Source: Albizia julibrissin (taxonomy: Eukaryota > Streptophyta > Magnoliopsida > Fabales > Fabaceae). Taken from it: DNA of 64,000 nucleotides. Location: positions 14,603,001-14,667,000 of the forward strand of contig CM073486.1 of the NCBI GenBank assembly GCA_037074505.1. Reading direction: 5' to 3'. The notes below the pieces were generated by a model. The model saw only the letters and a list, made by a program, of their open reading frames with translations, was not told where the DNA came from and made no database searches. The translations under genes and the position numbers were made by a program. Shown here in pieces: positions 1 to 11,966 of the stretch. The stretch's first letter is position 1, and every line of letters begins with the position of its first letter.

Positions 1-150
1 TTTCATATCCCAGATTCCTACCGACAATCCGATTTAGGATTTCAGCAATTCACCATACTATTTTGTCCTTTGTCAATTCTGTTTGTATTTTTCTGAAATT
101 TTTCCAAGATTTAATAAGGGAAACAAAGAAGAAGAATAGAAAGATGCCAC

Positions 151-456
151 TTGGGTATACCTGGCCCACTTTACTATCTAAGTAAGCCTTATCTTTCCAA
201 TTCCGCCAATCCGCTCTCTGCTCTCCTTCTGCGTCCTTGTCTTCATCTCTTCCTGTCGTCCTTCACTGTCTGTTTGGCTGTTGGCGTCTCTGCCCCTCGC
301 TGTGCGCCGTCCTTCTTTCCGATTGGCTCTAAGGAGATTGGTAATTATTTATTATTCTACTTTCTGCCTCACCCATTCTCACTGTTTCTTTTACTGCACA
401 CATTCTCCTTCTTCTTTCTACTTTATTTTGATCAGTGAATCATACAGATCCCCAAA
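151..456 (+). promoter_or_regulatory. 5' leader of ankyrin-PGG copy A
   Basis: Transcribed leader inferred from conservation with the leaders at about 36280-36577 and 57500-57796. A pyrimidine-rich exon ends at a GATTG/GTAATT donor near 342, and a short T-rich intron ends at TTTGATCAG near 435, a few bases before the ATG at 457. The open frames seen here in two registers are not conserved with the other copies at protein level, so I read this as untranslated leader. The splice sites are inferred from consensus and from alignment between copies. Confidence 0.5.
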
Positions 457-1876
457 ATGTCAATATTGCAAGTTGACTTGGAACAATACTCAGCCATGGA
501 TTTGGATCCTCTCGAGAGGCTGCACCGTCCTTCCCCTGCCTCACCTTTGGCAATTGGAGAACAACCAAGTGACACAGAAAACGTGTGTGAGTACTAAAGC
601 TCTTTTGTAATATTGGATCAATGGCCGTCAAAAAATGTCTCTTCTCATTGTGTTAACAAAGGTTTGGTCAAAGAAAAAGGACTCGATATTCTAGTAAATA
701 AAACTTGTTGACCTCATTTTAATGTTGTAAATAGAAAAATCAAAACTGTTCGGGAAATGATACTATTGCCGTTCTTGTTAAAAAGAAAAATATGGAATAT
801 TGTCAAGAAATCTAATAAGTTGGGAAGCGTGGTTTTTTCCATATTTTTGTTAGGTAAATTAATTGGCATTTTTACTTAAAGACAAAATTTAGATCAGGTT
901 AGCTTATTTATTATCATCATCTTAAATTGTCCAATCACATATGACCATGTATCTTTTTTTTTCCACCTCATAATTTAATCATAAACCCATAAAAAATAAT
1001 AGTACACATGGCAAAGCGTGATTAGAGAATTTAAAATATAATGGTGGTAAGGAACTTGATCTAAGTTTCCTCCCTTACGTAATTAAATTTGAGTAATTTG
1101 TATTATCCAAACAAAACTTGAGATTCTTCAAATGGAGCTTTGCTTACTAAAATTTCATGATGGTTTATTTTTTTTCTTTACTAGTAGTGCATCATAATGA
1201 AGCTTTCACTTTGGTTAATTAATGGCTTTTCATTAATTATTTTAGCCAATACTGGTTTTTGCCAGAATTATTTTAACCAATTCACCATAAATATGTAATT
1301 CTCCTCCTACTCAACATGCATTTAACAATAATCGAACATAACATTTTTAAGTATATATTATTCAAAATAATTATCCTATCTATATATGGGCACCAAAACA
1401 AACTAATGCCCTATGCCAATCTCTCAAATACATAAATACATGTGTGTGCGTGCAAGTGTATGTATTTATATACATAGGAAACTCAATACTATTTTGATCC
1501 TAAATTTGAGACCCAGTTGACTTTCTATGGAGATTAAGGAAGCTAATTAAATTATTTTAAAGTATCTATATTTATTATTTTTCTCCAAATTAATTTGTCT
1601 AACTTATAAATTGATATATAATTTGATCACACATTCACAACATACAATATAATTAAATAACTTATTTAGCTTTCTTAATCTCTCCAAAAAAATTCAATTA
1701 GGCCTTATATTTAGGAGTAGAGGTAGTATTAAAGTTGTAATTATTTTCAAAAGCAAGAAATTCAAGATGGTGCTAGAAACAAATAAAGAAACACAACTTA
1801 ATTTGCTTCGACTACTTCATTTAATCTACCATTCGTACGCCTTGATGCTTGCTAATTAACACGGTGTGAATTACAG

Positions 1877-2180
1877 GTGATAAAAGAGGATGTGAGGAGG
1901 AATTGAACCATGCTATATGTGTTAACAACTGGAGAGAAGCTAAAGCAATTCTGGATGAAAAACCTAATGCTTTGACTGCTAGAATTGATTCTAAAGGCAG
2001 AACAGCAAACTGTTGATTTTGAGGGTTATACAGCACTTGGAATGGCTTGTTGGTATAGTGGAAATACTCAAATTGCAAAATGCCTCGTAAACAAGAATAG
2101 TGACATACTTGCCATTCCAAACATACGTGATAATCTTCCCGTTACAGTGGCCTTTGCATGTAATTTCCAAGAAATAGGAT
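1877..2180 (+). pseudogene. Ankyrin exon of copy A, 5' part
   Basis: Begins after TTACAG with a frame containing AICVNNWREAK, matching AICVNNWSD in copy C. After SKGRTAN the frame stops because 77 bases are missing relative to copy C (from the sequence after ACAGCA to AACTGTTGATTTT). The following ankyrin repeat (GYTALGMACWYSGNTQ) is in another frame. It is cut by the copia LTR at 2181 and resumes at 5433 with GRYLYSITPFECLTG. Confidence 0.85.
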
Positions 2181-2428
2181 TGTTAAGAATACAATTATGA
2201 GCCCAGAAGACAAAGTCAAGCCCAATAGGAATTTATCCAAACTGTTATTATTAGAGTCCAGTAAATAATAGTGTTGTATTCTAGAATATTCTTCTGTACA
2301 TCAACTTAGTACATACGTGTCAATTAATTATGTATTCTAGGGTTTTTCATTCTACCTATATAATGAATAGTAAAGGATGGGCTCAGTGTGCTCAATTACA
2401 GACAATTCCCTTCTAGAAAATTTTATCT
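2181..2428 (+). repeat. copia 5' LTR
   Basis: Direct repeat of 5185-5432, same length. Contains a TATATAA-like promoter motif near 2358. Confidence 0.92.
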
Positions 2429-2451
2429 TGGTATCACCTATGAAAGTCGAA

Positions 2452-2936
2452 TGGATCAGTTGAACCAGCTCTCACAATTGTCCTTGAACAACAACTTTGT
2501 TAACTATGCTAGAGCTTATGGAAATTTCTCTTCCAGAAATACCTGGTGTAGAGGCAGAGGAAACAAAGGTAAGAGAGGCAATGGTCAAAGCAACAGAGGA
2601 AGAGGACGTAGTATTTTTAACAACAGCTTCAATAACAATGATGATGCTCCTCCTAAGTGTCAACTCTGTGAAAAAGTTGGACACTTAATTGACACTTGCT
2701 TTTATCAATTTGACAAAACATTTGTAAGACCAAGTAAGAGAAACAATGGAAATAACCATGGAACTAGTTCTTACAATGATTATGATGCTGCTTTTTGGGC
2801 TACACCTGAGACAGTTAATGATGATGCATGGTATCTTGACAGTGGAGCTACTAGTAATGTCACCAAACTAAACCTAGAATTTGAAGAGTGGGAGGCTGCT
2901 GATCAGATTGTTTTTGGTGGTTACTTAACACAATGA
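2452..2936 (+). pseudogene. copia gag zinc knuckle and protease start
   Basis: Open frame from MDQLNQL with an arginine/glycine/asparagine-rich stretch, a CCHC knuckle (CQLCEKVGHLIDTC) and the protease site context WYLDSGAT. It ends at a stop about 30 codons after the DSG motif, so the protease is truncated. The zinc knuckle normally follows the UBN2 gag region; here it precedes it. Confidence 0.85.
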
Positions 2937-2940
2937 CTCT

Positions 2941-3260
2941 TGAAATTTCTTCTGAGATGACCTCTGTTTCTACTGCAGCAGGTCTTTGGAATGCAGCCAA
3001 ACAAATTGCTAGATCTCAGTCTAAATCTTCTGATGCTTAGATATGAAATCCAACGTACTAGGAAGGGTACATTGAGGATGAATGAATATCTTGCAAAAAT
3101 GAAGTCACTAGCAGATCAGCTGGCACTAGCTGGAAGTCCTGTATCTCTGCCAAATCTGATTATTCAGGTTCTTAATGGTCTTGAGTATAATCCCATTGTG
3201 GTTCAACTCACACATCAAGCTGATAGCTTGAGCTGGATAGAGTTACAAACCTCTCCTATC
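2941..3260 (+). pseudogene. copia gag UBN2-type region, displaced
   Basis: Contains GLWNAAKQIA in one frame, then YEIQRTRKGTLRMNEYLAKM and a LADQLALAG segment in another, separated by a frameshift near 3035. This is the N-terminal gag domain of copia elements, found downstream of the knuckle and protease. The frame runs on through about 45 unrecognised codons into reverse transcriptase. Confidence 0.75.
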
Positions 3261-3399
3261 TTCTCATCACCTACGGATGTTACTGTGGTTCCTTTAGGAC
3301 ACCATATGATTCCTAGGAGTAAAGTTGGTATCCATAAACCTAAATTGCCTTATATAGGTCTTGTTACAACTGCTCTAACCGTTCCTAAAGAGCCTATTT

Positions 3400-4702
3400 G
3401 TGTCAGAGAAGCTCTTCGGTCAAATGATTGGAGGAAGGCCATGATAGCTGAGTATAATGCATTGATCAAAAATAATACTTGGGTTCTTGTTCCCTATCAT
3501 GGTCAACATAATTTAGTTGATTGCAAATGGGTCTATAAGTTCAAAACTAGTGCTGATGGTTTGAGTTACAAACCTAAAGCTAGGCTTGTTGCTAAAGGCT
3601 TTCAACAAAGTCCAGGAATAGACTTTAATGAAACATTTAGTCCAGCTTTGAAGGCACCTACATTAAGATTTATTCTAACTATTGCTGTGACACTTGGTTG
3701 GCAAATTAGGCAGTTAGACATTAATAATGCCTTTTTGAATGGAGATTGCAAGAATTTGTTCTTATGAGACAACCAGAAGGCTTTGTTTCTTCTAAATATC
3801 CTAACCACGTCTGTCTTCTAAAGAAAGCTCTCTATGGATTGAGACATGTGCCTAGAGCTTGGTTTGATAAGTTGAGAACTACATTATTAAGTTGGGGCTG
3901 CAACATTCCAAATGTGATACATCTTTGTTCTTCATTAAACAAAGAAATTTTGTTATCTTCGTTCTCATCTATGTGGACGATATAATTATCATTGGCAACT
4001 CGCCAAGGGTTCTAGAATTATTCATCAATTATCTGAACTCTAAGTTCACCTATCTACATCATTTTCTAGGTGTTGAAGCCTATCGAGATGACACGGCTGT
4101 ATTTGAAACAAGAGAAATATATTTGGGATATTCTTGACAGATTTTGCATGAAGAATTGCTCTTCTGTTCCAACTCTAATGGTGGTTAATAAACATTTCTC
4201 TAAAAATGAAGGTTCTCCACTCAAGAATCCAACCAACAGCTTACTGACAAGCAATTGGAGCATTGCAGTATTTAAACAATACCAGACCAAATATCACTTT
4301 TGTAGTAAATAAATTAAGTCAATTTCTCTCTTCCCCAACTGATGTTCATTGGCAGGCACTCAAGAGAATACTGCGGTATTTAAAAGGAACAAGCAATATA
4401 GCTTTACATGTAAAACCTAGCACTCATCTTACCTTACAAGGCTTTTCTGACGCCGACTGGGCTGTGTGCCCTGATGATCGACGATCAATTGGTGGTTATT
4501 GCGTCTTCCTGGGTGACTCCCTCATTTCATGGTCAGCAAAGAAACAGCAAGTGGTAGTTCTTTCCAGCGCAGAACCTGAATATCTAGCTTTGTCTAAACT
4601 TACATGGCTTCAATCCTTGATTAGTGAGTTTAGTGTTCAATATAAACATCCTCCAGTAGCTTGGTGTGATAATCTCAGTGTTGTAGCCTTAGCCTATAAC
4701 CC
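3400..4702 (+). pseudogene. copia reverse transcriptase and RNase H
   Basis: Reverse transcriptase starts at the REALRSNDWRKAM motif and continues through NNTWVLVP, KWVYKFK, ARLVAKGF and QLDINNAFLNGD. After a frameshift near 3745 come ALYGLRHVPRAWFDKL and the catalytic YVDD (near 3970-3981), then RNase H signatures LRYLKGT, GFSDADWA and DDRRSIGGYC. At least three frameshifts separate the pieces (near 3750, 3920 and 4080). No integrase sequence lies between gag and reverse transcriptase. Confidence 0.88.
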
Positions 4703-4975
4703 TGGTTCAGAAACACACACTTGAATTAATTCTTAATCAAACTTCGCTGGTTTTACAAGCAAATGGTTCAGCCTATATATAATACCGAAAAGGCTGAAGG
4801 TAAACAGACAAAAGGAATAAAGATGAACGACAAAGGGAATAAAGAAGACAGACAGAGAAGGAATAAAGCAAACGACAGAAGGAATAAAGCAAATGGGATA
4901 AGATAAAGAGAAAAGCGATACCGGGTGCGTTCATATGTCGGGTGCCTTCATCAATTACCATCATTCTGTTCCAAA
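4703..4975 (+). mobile_element. Insertion inside the copia RNase H region
   Basis: About 270 bases with no protein similarity interrupt RNase H. The element frame stops after AYNP at 4702 and resumes at NPFFHARSKHIELDVH near 4976. AACCC occurs at both edges (4697-4701 and about 4974-4978). The insert carries repeated GGAATAAAG units. No clear inverted termini were found, so its class is unknown. Confidence 0.5.
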
Positions 4976-5177
4976 CCCATTCTTCCATGCTCGGTCAAAA
5001 CATATAGAACTCGATGTTCACTATGTGTGTGATCAGATTCTAGACAATAAACTCTCAATTCGATATATCCCTTCCTCCAATCAGGTTGCTGATGTCTTTA
5101 CCAAGGCACTTTCACATTCGAAGTTTTGGCATTTCAGGGACAAACTCGGTCTTATTATGTCACCGGGCCGAGTTTGA
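4976..5177 (+). pseudogene. copia RNase H C-terminus
   Basis: Typical C-terminal end of copia polyproteins: HARSKHIELDVH, SIRYIPSSNQVADVFTKAL, FRDKLGL. It ends at a stop eight bases before the 3' LTR, next to the purine tract. Confidence 0.85.
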
Positions 5178-5184
5178 AGGGGGA

Positions 5185-5432
5185 TGTTAAGAATACAATT
5201 ATGAGCCCAGAAGATAAAGTCAAGCCCAATAGAAATTTATCCAAACTATTATTATTAGAGTCCAGTAAATAATAGTGTTGTATTCTAAAATATTCTTCTG
5301 TACATCAACTTAGTACATACATGTCAATTAATTATGTATTCTAGGGTTTTTCATTCTACCTATATAATGAATAGTAAAGGCTGGGCTCAGTGTGCTCAAT
5401 TATAGACAATTCCCTTCTAGAAAATTTTATCT
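5185..5432 (+). repeat. copia 3' LTR
   Basis: Direct repeat of 2181-2428, 7 mismatches in 248. Preceded by the polypurine tract at about 5176-5184 and followed directly by the rest of the ankyrin exon (GGGACGGTATC). Confidence 0.92.
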
Positions 5433-5620
5433 GGGACGGTATCTTTATTCTATCACTCCATTTGAATGCCTCACAGGCCGTCCGGGTTCTAATCTTCTTT
5501 GTCGTTGTCTTCAAGCACAATGTTTTGGTATGTTATGTTATAAATTACTTGTTTTGTTTTTGACATTGATGTCAATTCATGGCGTGCCTATGTGTCTGTG
5601 TGAGGGGTGTGTGTATGCAG

Positions 5621-5779
5621 ATATTGCGCTGAATTTGCTTCAACATTGCGAAGAACTGCTTTGCGTCCCCAGTGATCGCGATGATGAAGAGTTTATGCCA
5701 ATTCGTCATATCGCAACCTTGAATACTGTTATTCTTAGCCCAAGTGAACTTATCTTCTGGAAACGATGGATGTATAATT
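5621..5779 (+). pseudogene. Copy A third exon
   Basis: Follows the acceptor TATGCAG; contains DIALNLLQHCEELL, then ATLNTVILSPSELIFWKRW. The donor after 5779 reads AT where copies B and C keep GT, so this exon cannot be spliced normally. Confidence 0.8.
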
Positions 5780-6686
5780 ATCAGTATCAGAATACTTAAG
5801 TATATGTTTCAAACTTCCTTTCTCTTTTATTATCATATGTAGATTTTATGTTATACAAGTCTCACGCACACCATTGCTAAAAGTTTCTTTCTTTGGTCTC
5901 AATTGTGGCCTGCAGAGAAACGCTACAGAATATAATATTTTTGAAAATATAATAAAGGAGATTATTACAATTGAATAGCTTAAAGATTAACCTATAAATA
6001 AAAAATAAGTAAATCAAGAAAACTTGATTCATGCAATTTTGCCCTTGGTGGGCAATTTGAACTGTGCCCTTATTGGGCAGAAAACTTGATTCAAAATACA
6101 TTTAATTAACATAGAGAACTATGTTGATTTATTTATTTATTATCATCATTATTACTTATGTTTTTTTTTTAACGGCATGATCTTTACCTCGGTTGTTTCT
6201 TTGCCCATGTAAGATATAAATATACCTTCAACCACAGCTATCAATCATGTTTCATTGGACATCCAGCAAGAAGATAGAAGTCGAAGAGATCAAGCAACGT
6301 TTACTGCACCAGGTATTTTATTACAAAAATATTTTTTGGAGACTATGAGTAATATATAAACTCCTAGGCATTAAAATTTGTAACTTTTACATATTGCTTT
6401 TTTTAAAGTTATGTAAGAGCTAGTAAAAGAGCTTGCTTTGTTATAAATGGAAGATCTCAATTCACTTTACCTCCTAAATTTATAATTTTTCAATAAACTC
6501 GTTGATAATCACATATAAGGCTAACTTTCATGAATTAACAGGGCATGATTTACTGCAAAGGCTCATCGCATCTACCGGTAATTTTTTAGGTATGGATGCT
6601 AACTCTCATACTTGTTCAAGCTTACACTTAATTATAAATTAAACTAAACAAACTAAAATATCCATGTGTGATACGTATCAATCTAG

Positions 6687-7106
6687 GAGTGAAGAAAATA
6701 CGAGAGCTAAAGCTGCTGCATGCACAAGTAGATGTCATTCTACTTCTAGTTTGTAAGAATGCAAGGAAAGCATTCCTCAAAGAAAAAAATAGCATAGATG
6801 TAGCTTTTTGTCTTGCAGCTAAAGAAGGGAATGTCGAGTTTGTGTTACAAGTATCAAAAGAAATCCCAGAGATTTTCCTCAGACAAGTAATGTTTGCATG
6901 TTTCTCTGAAGCTCTTGACCATCGACAAGGTAGGGTTTTCAACCTTGTTCATGGGTTTCGCTTTAAGCATGGCCTAGTATCATCTAAGACTTGATGATGA
7001 TGGAAATACCTTAATGCATAAGGCAGCTATAATGGCTCCTAATCACGTTCTTAATCACATCTACCCACCCACACTGCAAATACAAAGAGAATTGCAATGG
7101 TTCAAG
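6687..7106 (+). pseudogene. Copy A linker exon before the PGG domain
   Basis: Begins GVKKIRELKLLHAQ and continues with VCKNARKAF, LAAKEGNVEFV and RVFNLVHGFR. A one-base frameshift near 6985 causes an early stop; the other frame then reads DDDGNTLMHKAA, typical of the pre-PGG ankyrin segment, and ends at a WFK/GTAAGA donor. Confidence 0.8.
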
Positions 7107-7408
7107 GTAAGAGAAAGACATGTATAAATTTTTGAGTCATAATCTACTATAATTATTGCATAAATTAATCAATTAAATACAGTTTGTTCTGCAAGGATTT
7201 GAAATGTTTCCCTATGAGTTTCACTTTGTTTCGCGAGAAGTCTAGAATGATTCAAAGGCATCACAAAGAAAGTAAATCTCATGATGCCTGGCTTTGAATC
7301 AAATTAAAGTTGCACTTTCTTTGCTGCCCGTCTTCTCCCAAAATGGTTATACTAATAGTCTGGCACTGATAAGAATGTGAAATACTATACATTTTGTTAC
7401 AAATGCAG

Positions 7409-8006
7409 GAGGTGGAGAGTTTAATGCCTCCGAACGTTAGGGGACTTCAAAATTTTAATGGCATGACAGCTAATGAATTATTCAGAGAAAGTCATAGAAA
7501 GTTAATGATTGAAGGAGAGAAATGGATCTTCATGCTCAGTTGTTGGTACCCTAATTGTGACCATTTTGTTTGAAGCAGCTTTTACGGTTCCAGGAGGAAA
7601 TGATCAAAATCTTGGATACCCATTATTCATCAAACAACCATTTTTTAAGGTGTTTATATTCTCAACCATAATATCATTCCTCTCTTCTTCAACCTCTGTT
7701 CTAATGCTTCTATCAATCCTTACCTCTCAATATTCAGAAGCAGAGTTTCTCAAGTCTTTACCAACAAAATTAATTTTGGGTCTGTCTTCTCTTTTCATAT
7801 CCATTGTAAGTATGATAACATCCTTTCTTTCTACCACCTATCTCATATTGAACCATACAAACTACTCATGGGGTCTCCTTCCCATTATGATACTTGCAAT
7901 TGTTCCGATCTTCCTCTTTGTGCTGTCACAATTCCCTCTTCTTCTTCACACGTATGTTTCTACATATGGGAATCTCTTTGACAGGAACGTGAAGCCGTGC
8001 TCATGA
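7409..8006 (+). pseudogene. Copy A PGG-domain exon
   Basis: Starts EVESLMPPN after TGCAG. The shifted frame from about 7525 carries the PGG signature (FTVPGGNDQNLGYP) and four hydrophobic segments, matching the four-helix membrane domain of this family. A short deletion near 7525 relative to copy B puts the two parts out of frame. The stop is TGA at 8004-8006. Confidence 0.85.
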
Positions 8007-8320
8007 GATGGATTTGCAATTGATGCTCCTCTTTGTTCTTGTGTTATTTGAATAATTACAATTTGATTTCTTATCTTGTACATTATTGACATGGTCTTTA
8101 ATAGGAAAGTGAAACTGTGGCAGTGAAATTTACGTTTTGGTTTAATTGAATGATTACATTGAGTAATCATGATGTTTAAACTTGACAATTGAACGAAGTT
8201 TAAACCTGAAATTTAAACCTATATATATCTTAGTATAATTTATATCTTGGGCTTTCCATAATAAGAAACCTGACAATAAGATTCATTACTCCACTATATC
8301 TATTCCACTTCAATATTAAA

Positions 8321-11300
8321 GGGTGAGGGTATTTTTTGAAAAGAGCTGCTAGCACCATAAACTATTCAAAAAGCTAAGGGTCCTAAAATGCTAAAACTGC
8401 TAACTAAATTGTGCAAACATCCGTTACTTTCCAAGTCCAACATGGCGAGTTGTAAATCTCCGCTTCGTTTCATCGTTCTCCCGCCCTTCATACTCAGCCA
8501 TTGCTCTTCTTTAACCATTCCTCCATTGCTCCAACCATTCTTATATTGTACCTTCACCATCAACTATGCTCCGATCCAATCACCTTGTTCACAATTTCTA
8601 GATTGAAAAAACTACATATTTCAAAGATGAATTTTGTTTCTCAAAACAACTAACTTTTGGCGAAGCTTTTGCAAGAACATGAGATTGAAGACCCAAACCA
8701 TGGAATTCTCTAATTTAACCCAAAAAACCAAACATTTTAAATACCAACCTAGAGAAACTAGGATCAAAATGAGAACATTATGAAATTCCAAGTATGCCAC
8801 CTATTCAAACTCAAGAATTGCAGTTCTCTTTAGAAGCAAATTTGGGGTAAAGATAAGCAAAAGCTAGGACTTCAGCAAATCGACCTTCAGTGGCAAAGCG
8901 ATGCTTCAAAATACTTATCGATAACGGCAGTGTTTGGAGCAATGGAGGGTGTCAGATTCCTAATTTTGTGGGTGCTTTAATTTAGTTGTTGCTGATAAGG
9001 TTAGCACTAATTTCATGTATGGTTCATAGTTATAATTCTCCCTTTTCATGAAGATTTTGCTTCAGAGGAGGAATGGGGGAAGAGGTAGAGAGAGGAGAAA
9101 GTAATGGGTATTATGAAGGAAGAGGAGTGAGGAGTGAGGAGTGAGGAGTGAGGAGCAACACAATCAAGACCCTACGAGGAGGAGGAATTTGTCTCATTAG
9201 GGATCATCAAGATGCTGCCATAGAGGAACTTGATGCATGATGAAGATAGTGGGTGTAACACCATCTCTAATTAATCCTAAGCTTAATGTGATTTTCAAAA
9301 ATTTCTTTAAAGATGACCTCAAAATGAGTTCCTCAAATCAACAATCCAAAATAAGTAAATAAGTATTCTAGGTCCTCAGATGTCTATCAAAAGAGTGCAA
9401 TTTTATATTCTAAGTAAATTCACATGTAACATGATGTCATAAGCAAAATTCCCTAAAGTAGCCACATCATCATATGCCTTCCCAGTTGCTCCTCCTCTCA
9501 AGCTCTCCCCTAAAAATGCGAGAAGTAACGAGATGAGACCACTATCTCAGTAACACAATTACTACCCACCTTACCTACCGGCACCACCCATGGGATGCTA
9601 GGTGAGACTAACATACAAACATGTCAAGCAAATATATTAGGCAGAAAGACAAGCATATATAATAAGCAAAAGGTCAAGTAGATATATCAATCATGAGCAC
9701 GATCATCTCTATTCATATTCTCAAAGAACATTCACTCACAACACAACATATTGTTTCACAAAATGTCATTATACATTATTACTCTTTATCTTTCATTAAC
9801 CCCTAACCATCCTTATATCCTCCTTATTTTCTCCGACTGAATCTATGGGCTAAGTACTTTTCATATTACTAGTTTACTCTCACAAGCTCTCCGCAAGTGT
9901 TATGTAGACAGGCTAAAGTACTACATAGCACACAAGAGACCATGGGTTCCTCCAATAGGGTTGTTGCCCTCGGAAATGCTGCCCGGGCCCTGGGAATACT
10001 GCCCAGAAGCCCCTGAAGTGCCATATAAGGGAATACTGCCCTGTAAAATAGATACTAGCTAGTGGTGCACAATAATCAAACTAGTGGCTTGCCACGTGGT
10101 ATTCAGTTTTTATCAATCACAACTCATTCACTAACTCAGCTATTTATATCACATTATTCTCAAGGGGTTTTTATATTCTCATGCTCATACATTCCAATTC
10201 ATAACATAGAATCCACATGTTCTAAAACAAGCTCATATCCTTTATCCAGTTAATCAGCAACATATGAGCAGTGTAGAATCTCAGTGCATCACATACATAA
10301 CACATAATTCATCAAGTCCATACTTAGAAACAAATCATACCAGTAGTTCAATTGCTCATACAAGGCCACTCGTGAGGCATAAATAACAAAGATACTAAAA
10401 ACAGTTATGTTTATGCATCCAAATCTATAGTTGTCTCTAATAACTCCTCAAATTAATCTATCCAATCCTATAATTCATACAAGGCCCTACAAGGCGTTAA
10501 TAGTTATAAAATACCAAAGGTTCATACTAGTGCTACTTATTCTAGACTTGTGGAGTTTTTTAGAAAAACCACCCATAAGCAGCACCGATAAATAAGATAG
10601 ATAGGACCACATTACCTGGTATTCTTTAAATTCCAATCAAGGAATCTCCTTATCTTGAAACTCAGAGTAACGAGAAACTTAGTTAATGCAAAGTCTTTTA
10701 GCAACGTTATATGTTTATAATTTCTCCTCTAACGAGCTGCTCAGAATTTTCTACGAGTAGAAAATGTTATATCAGAACCATATTAGATTTTAGAATTGGG
10801 ATCATCAAAGCATTAGACTAGCCTTGTCTAACATTTCCTTGATCTCAATTTGGCATTTTATCATTTAGAACCTCAAGAAAACTCCTAAATCTATGACAAT
10901 TCCTATTTTCTAAATAATAGATTCAATGCGTGATAAATTACTCTTACTTGAGATATCAAATCAAAGATCCCACCGTTGGTTTTTCTTAGAAGGAAGTCTC
11001 GAACAAGCTCAAAAAATTTCATGACGATCCAAGAGTGAACTTAGTTAGAAATATTGATTCTTTCCTCTAGGGTTGGTTCTCCAAGTTCTAGAAATTCATT
11101 CGTCTTCTGGGCTTTGTAGCTCACAACCTAGGACAGTAATTTCTAATCCAACAATTGAAAGTGACGGATTGAATGTCTTGGATGGGCTACCTAAATTTCA
11201 GCCCAATCCAATGGTTAACAAAAACACAAATAATATTTTACTGAGGCTACCCTAATTGTATGTGAAAATAAAATAGTTGCACCTTGAGTCCACCTTACTA

Positions 11301-11957
11301 CTCCTATATATAAGCTCTAAAAACTCTCTCTTCTCTGTATTTAGTCGATGTGAGATTTCTTAGTCTCTTTTATTTTATTATTTATTTACTTACACACACA
11401 TAATTAAAATTAAATACTCTCATTTAACCTTTACTAATTTTATTATTTTATTATTTCTAAAGAAATTCAATAATAATAATTTCTTAATTATATTTTTATT
11501 ATACTTCATTTAATTTTAAAATTTTTATTTATTTTAAATCTATCTTCTTTATTTAAACCATTATTCACTAAATTATATTTACTGTTAAATATTTCCTTCA
11601 TAAGATTATCCAAGCGTTGAGTGAAAATTTAGGATGTTATAGTGGGTTTGGCTGAACAAGTAGAGGATGAAGAAGAGTGATGATGGTAGGTGTGAGAGAG
11701 AATTGGCAAAAGAAAAGGTTGGTGAGAGAGAGATCACGTGTTCACACTTTATTGCCTCGTAGGATATGAATTTGGCTAACTCAGTGCCATGTCAGCACAC
11801 TTGGTCAAAAATTTTACGGTCAACGTGTATCAATTTAACGGTTGTAACATCTAAGAACCCCTTTTTAATGATAATAGACATTTTTTCACCCAAAATTTAT
11901 TTATAGTGCGAGCATCTCTTCTTAAAAAAGATTATGGGTATTTTTACTTCTTTGCCC
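8321..11957. mobile_element. Mutator-like element, non-autonomous, interrupted by an LTR
   Basis: Perfect 9-bp direct repeats AATATTAAA flank the unit (8312-8320 and 11958-11966). The ends are inverted: GGGTGAGGGTATTTTTTG on the left, GGGCAAAGAAGTAAAAATAC on the reversed right, and further in TTTTTTGAAAAGAGCTGCT against TTTTTTAAGAAGAGATGCT. A 9-bp duplication with GGG-type ends is characteristic of Mutator-like elements. Without the nested LTR it is about 1.24 kb with no transposase. It contains a GAGTGAG tandem run near 9125-9155. The low-grade open frames at 8366-8606 are not recognised; capture of a host fragment is possible but not shown. Confidence 0.72.
9254..11641. mobile_element. Solo-LTR-like element, 2.4 kb
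   Basis: Flanked by a perfect 5-bp repeat GTGGG (9249-9253 and 11642-11646). It starts TGTAACACC and ends GGATGTTATA, close to TG...CA with one C-to-T change. No coding domains and no internal copy of the terminus, so it looks like a solo LTR. It contains a run of near-repeats around ATACTGCCC at 9965-10045. Orientation is uncertain. Confidence 0.65.
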
Positions 11958-11966
11958 AATATTAAA

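Larger units (their letters stand above)
2181..5432 (+). mobile_element. Ty1/copia LTR retrotransposon, rearranged and non-autonomous
   Basis: Two 248-bp direct LTRs (2181-2428 and 5185-5432) start with TGTTAAG and differ at 7 positions, mostly C/T or G/A. Directly after the left LTR is TGGTATCA, resembling the initiator-methionine tRNA primer site. Before the right LTR is a purine tract GAAGGGGGA. Flanks are AGGAT and GGGAC, which fit a decayed 5-bp duplication because copies B and C read GGGAC there. Internal order is abnormal: zinc knuckle and protease start, then the N-terminal gag (UBN2) region, then reverse transcriptase and RNase H. No integrase is present. It disrupts the ankyrin exon of copy A. 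Confidence 0.93.
457..8006 (+). pseudogene. Ankyrin-repeat/PGG-domain membrane protein, copy A (pseudogene)
   Basis: Related to plant ankyrin-repeat proteins with a C-terminal PGG domain (ACD6/ITN1-like). Exons, by alignment with copies B and C: 457-582 (starts MSILQ), 1877-2180 joined across a retrotransposon to 5433-5527, 5621-5779, 6214-6312, 6542-6577, 6687-7106 and 7409-8006. Lesions seen directly: a 77-bp deletion near 2006 removing the first ankyrin repeat and shifting frame; the copia insertion at 2181; an AT where copy B has a GT donor after 5779; a one-base frameshift near 6985 followed by stops; a short frameshifting deletion near 7525 just before the PGG domain. An 11-bp deletion also touches the exon 1 donor. 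Five independent lesions make this a clear pseudogene. The family acts at membranes in stress and defence signalling; that is family knowledge, not visible here. Confidence 0.9.

Noticed and set aside
281..610. Open frames across the copy A leader (151-438 and 281-610).
   Set aside because: They run through a predicted leader intron and are not kept in copies B and C; the conserved start is the ATG at 457.
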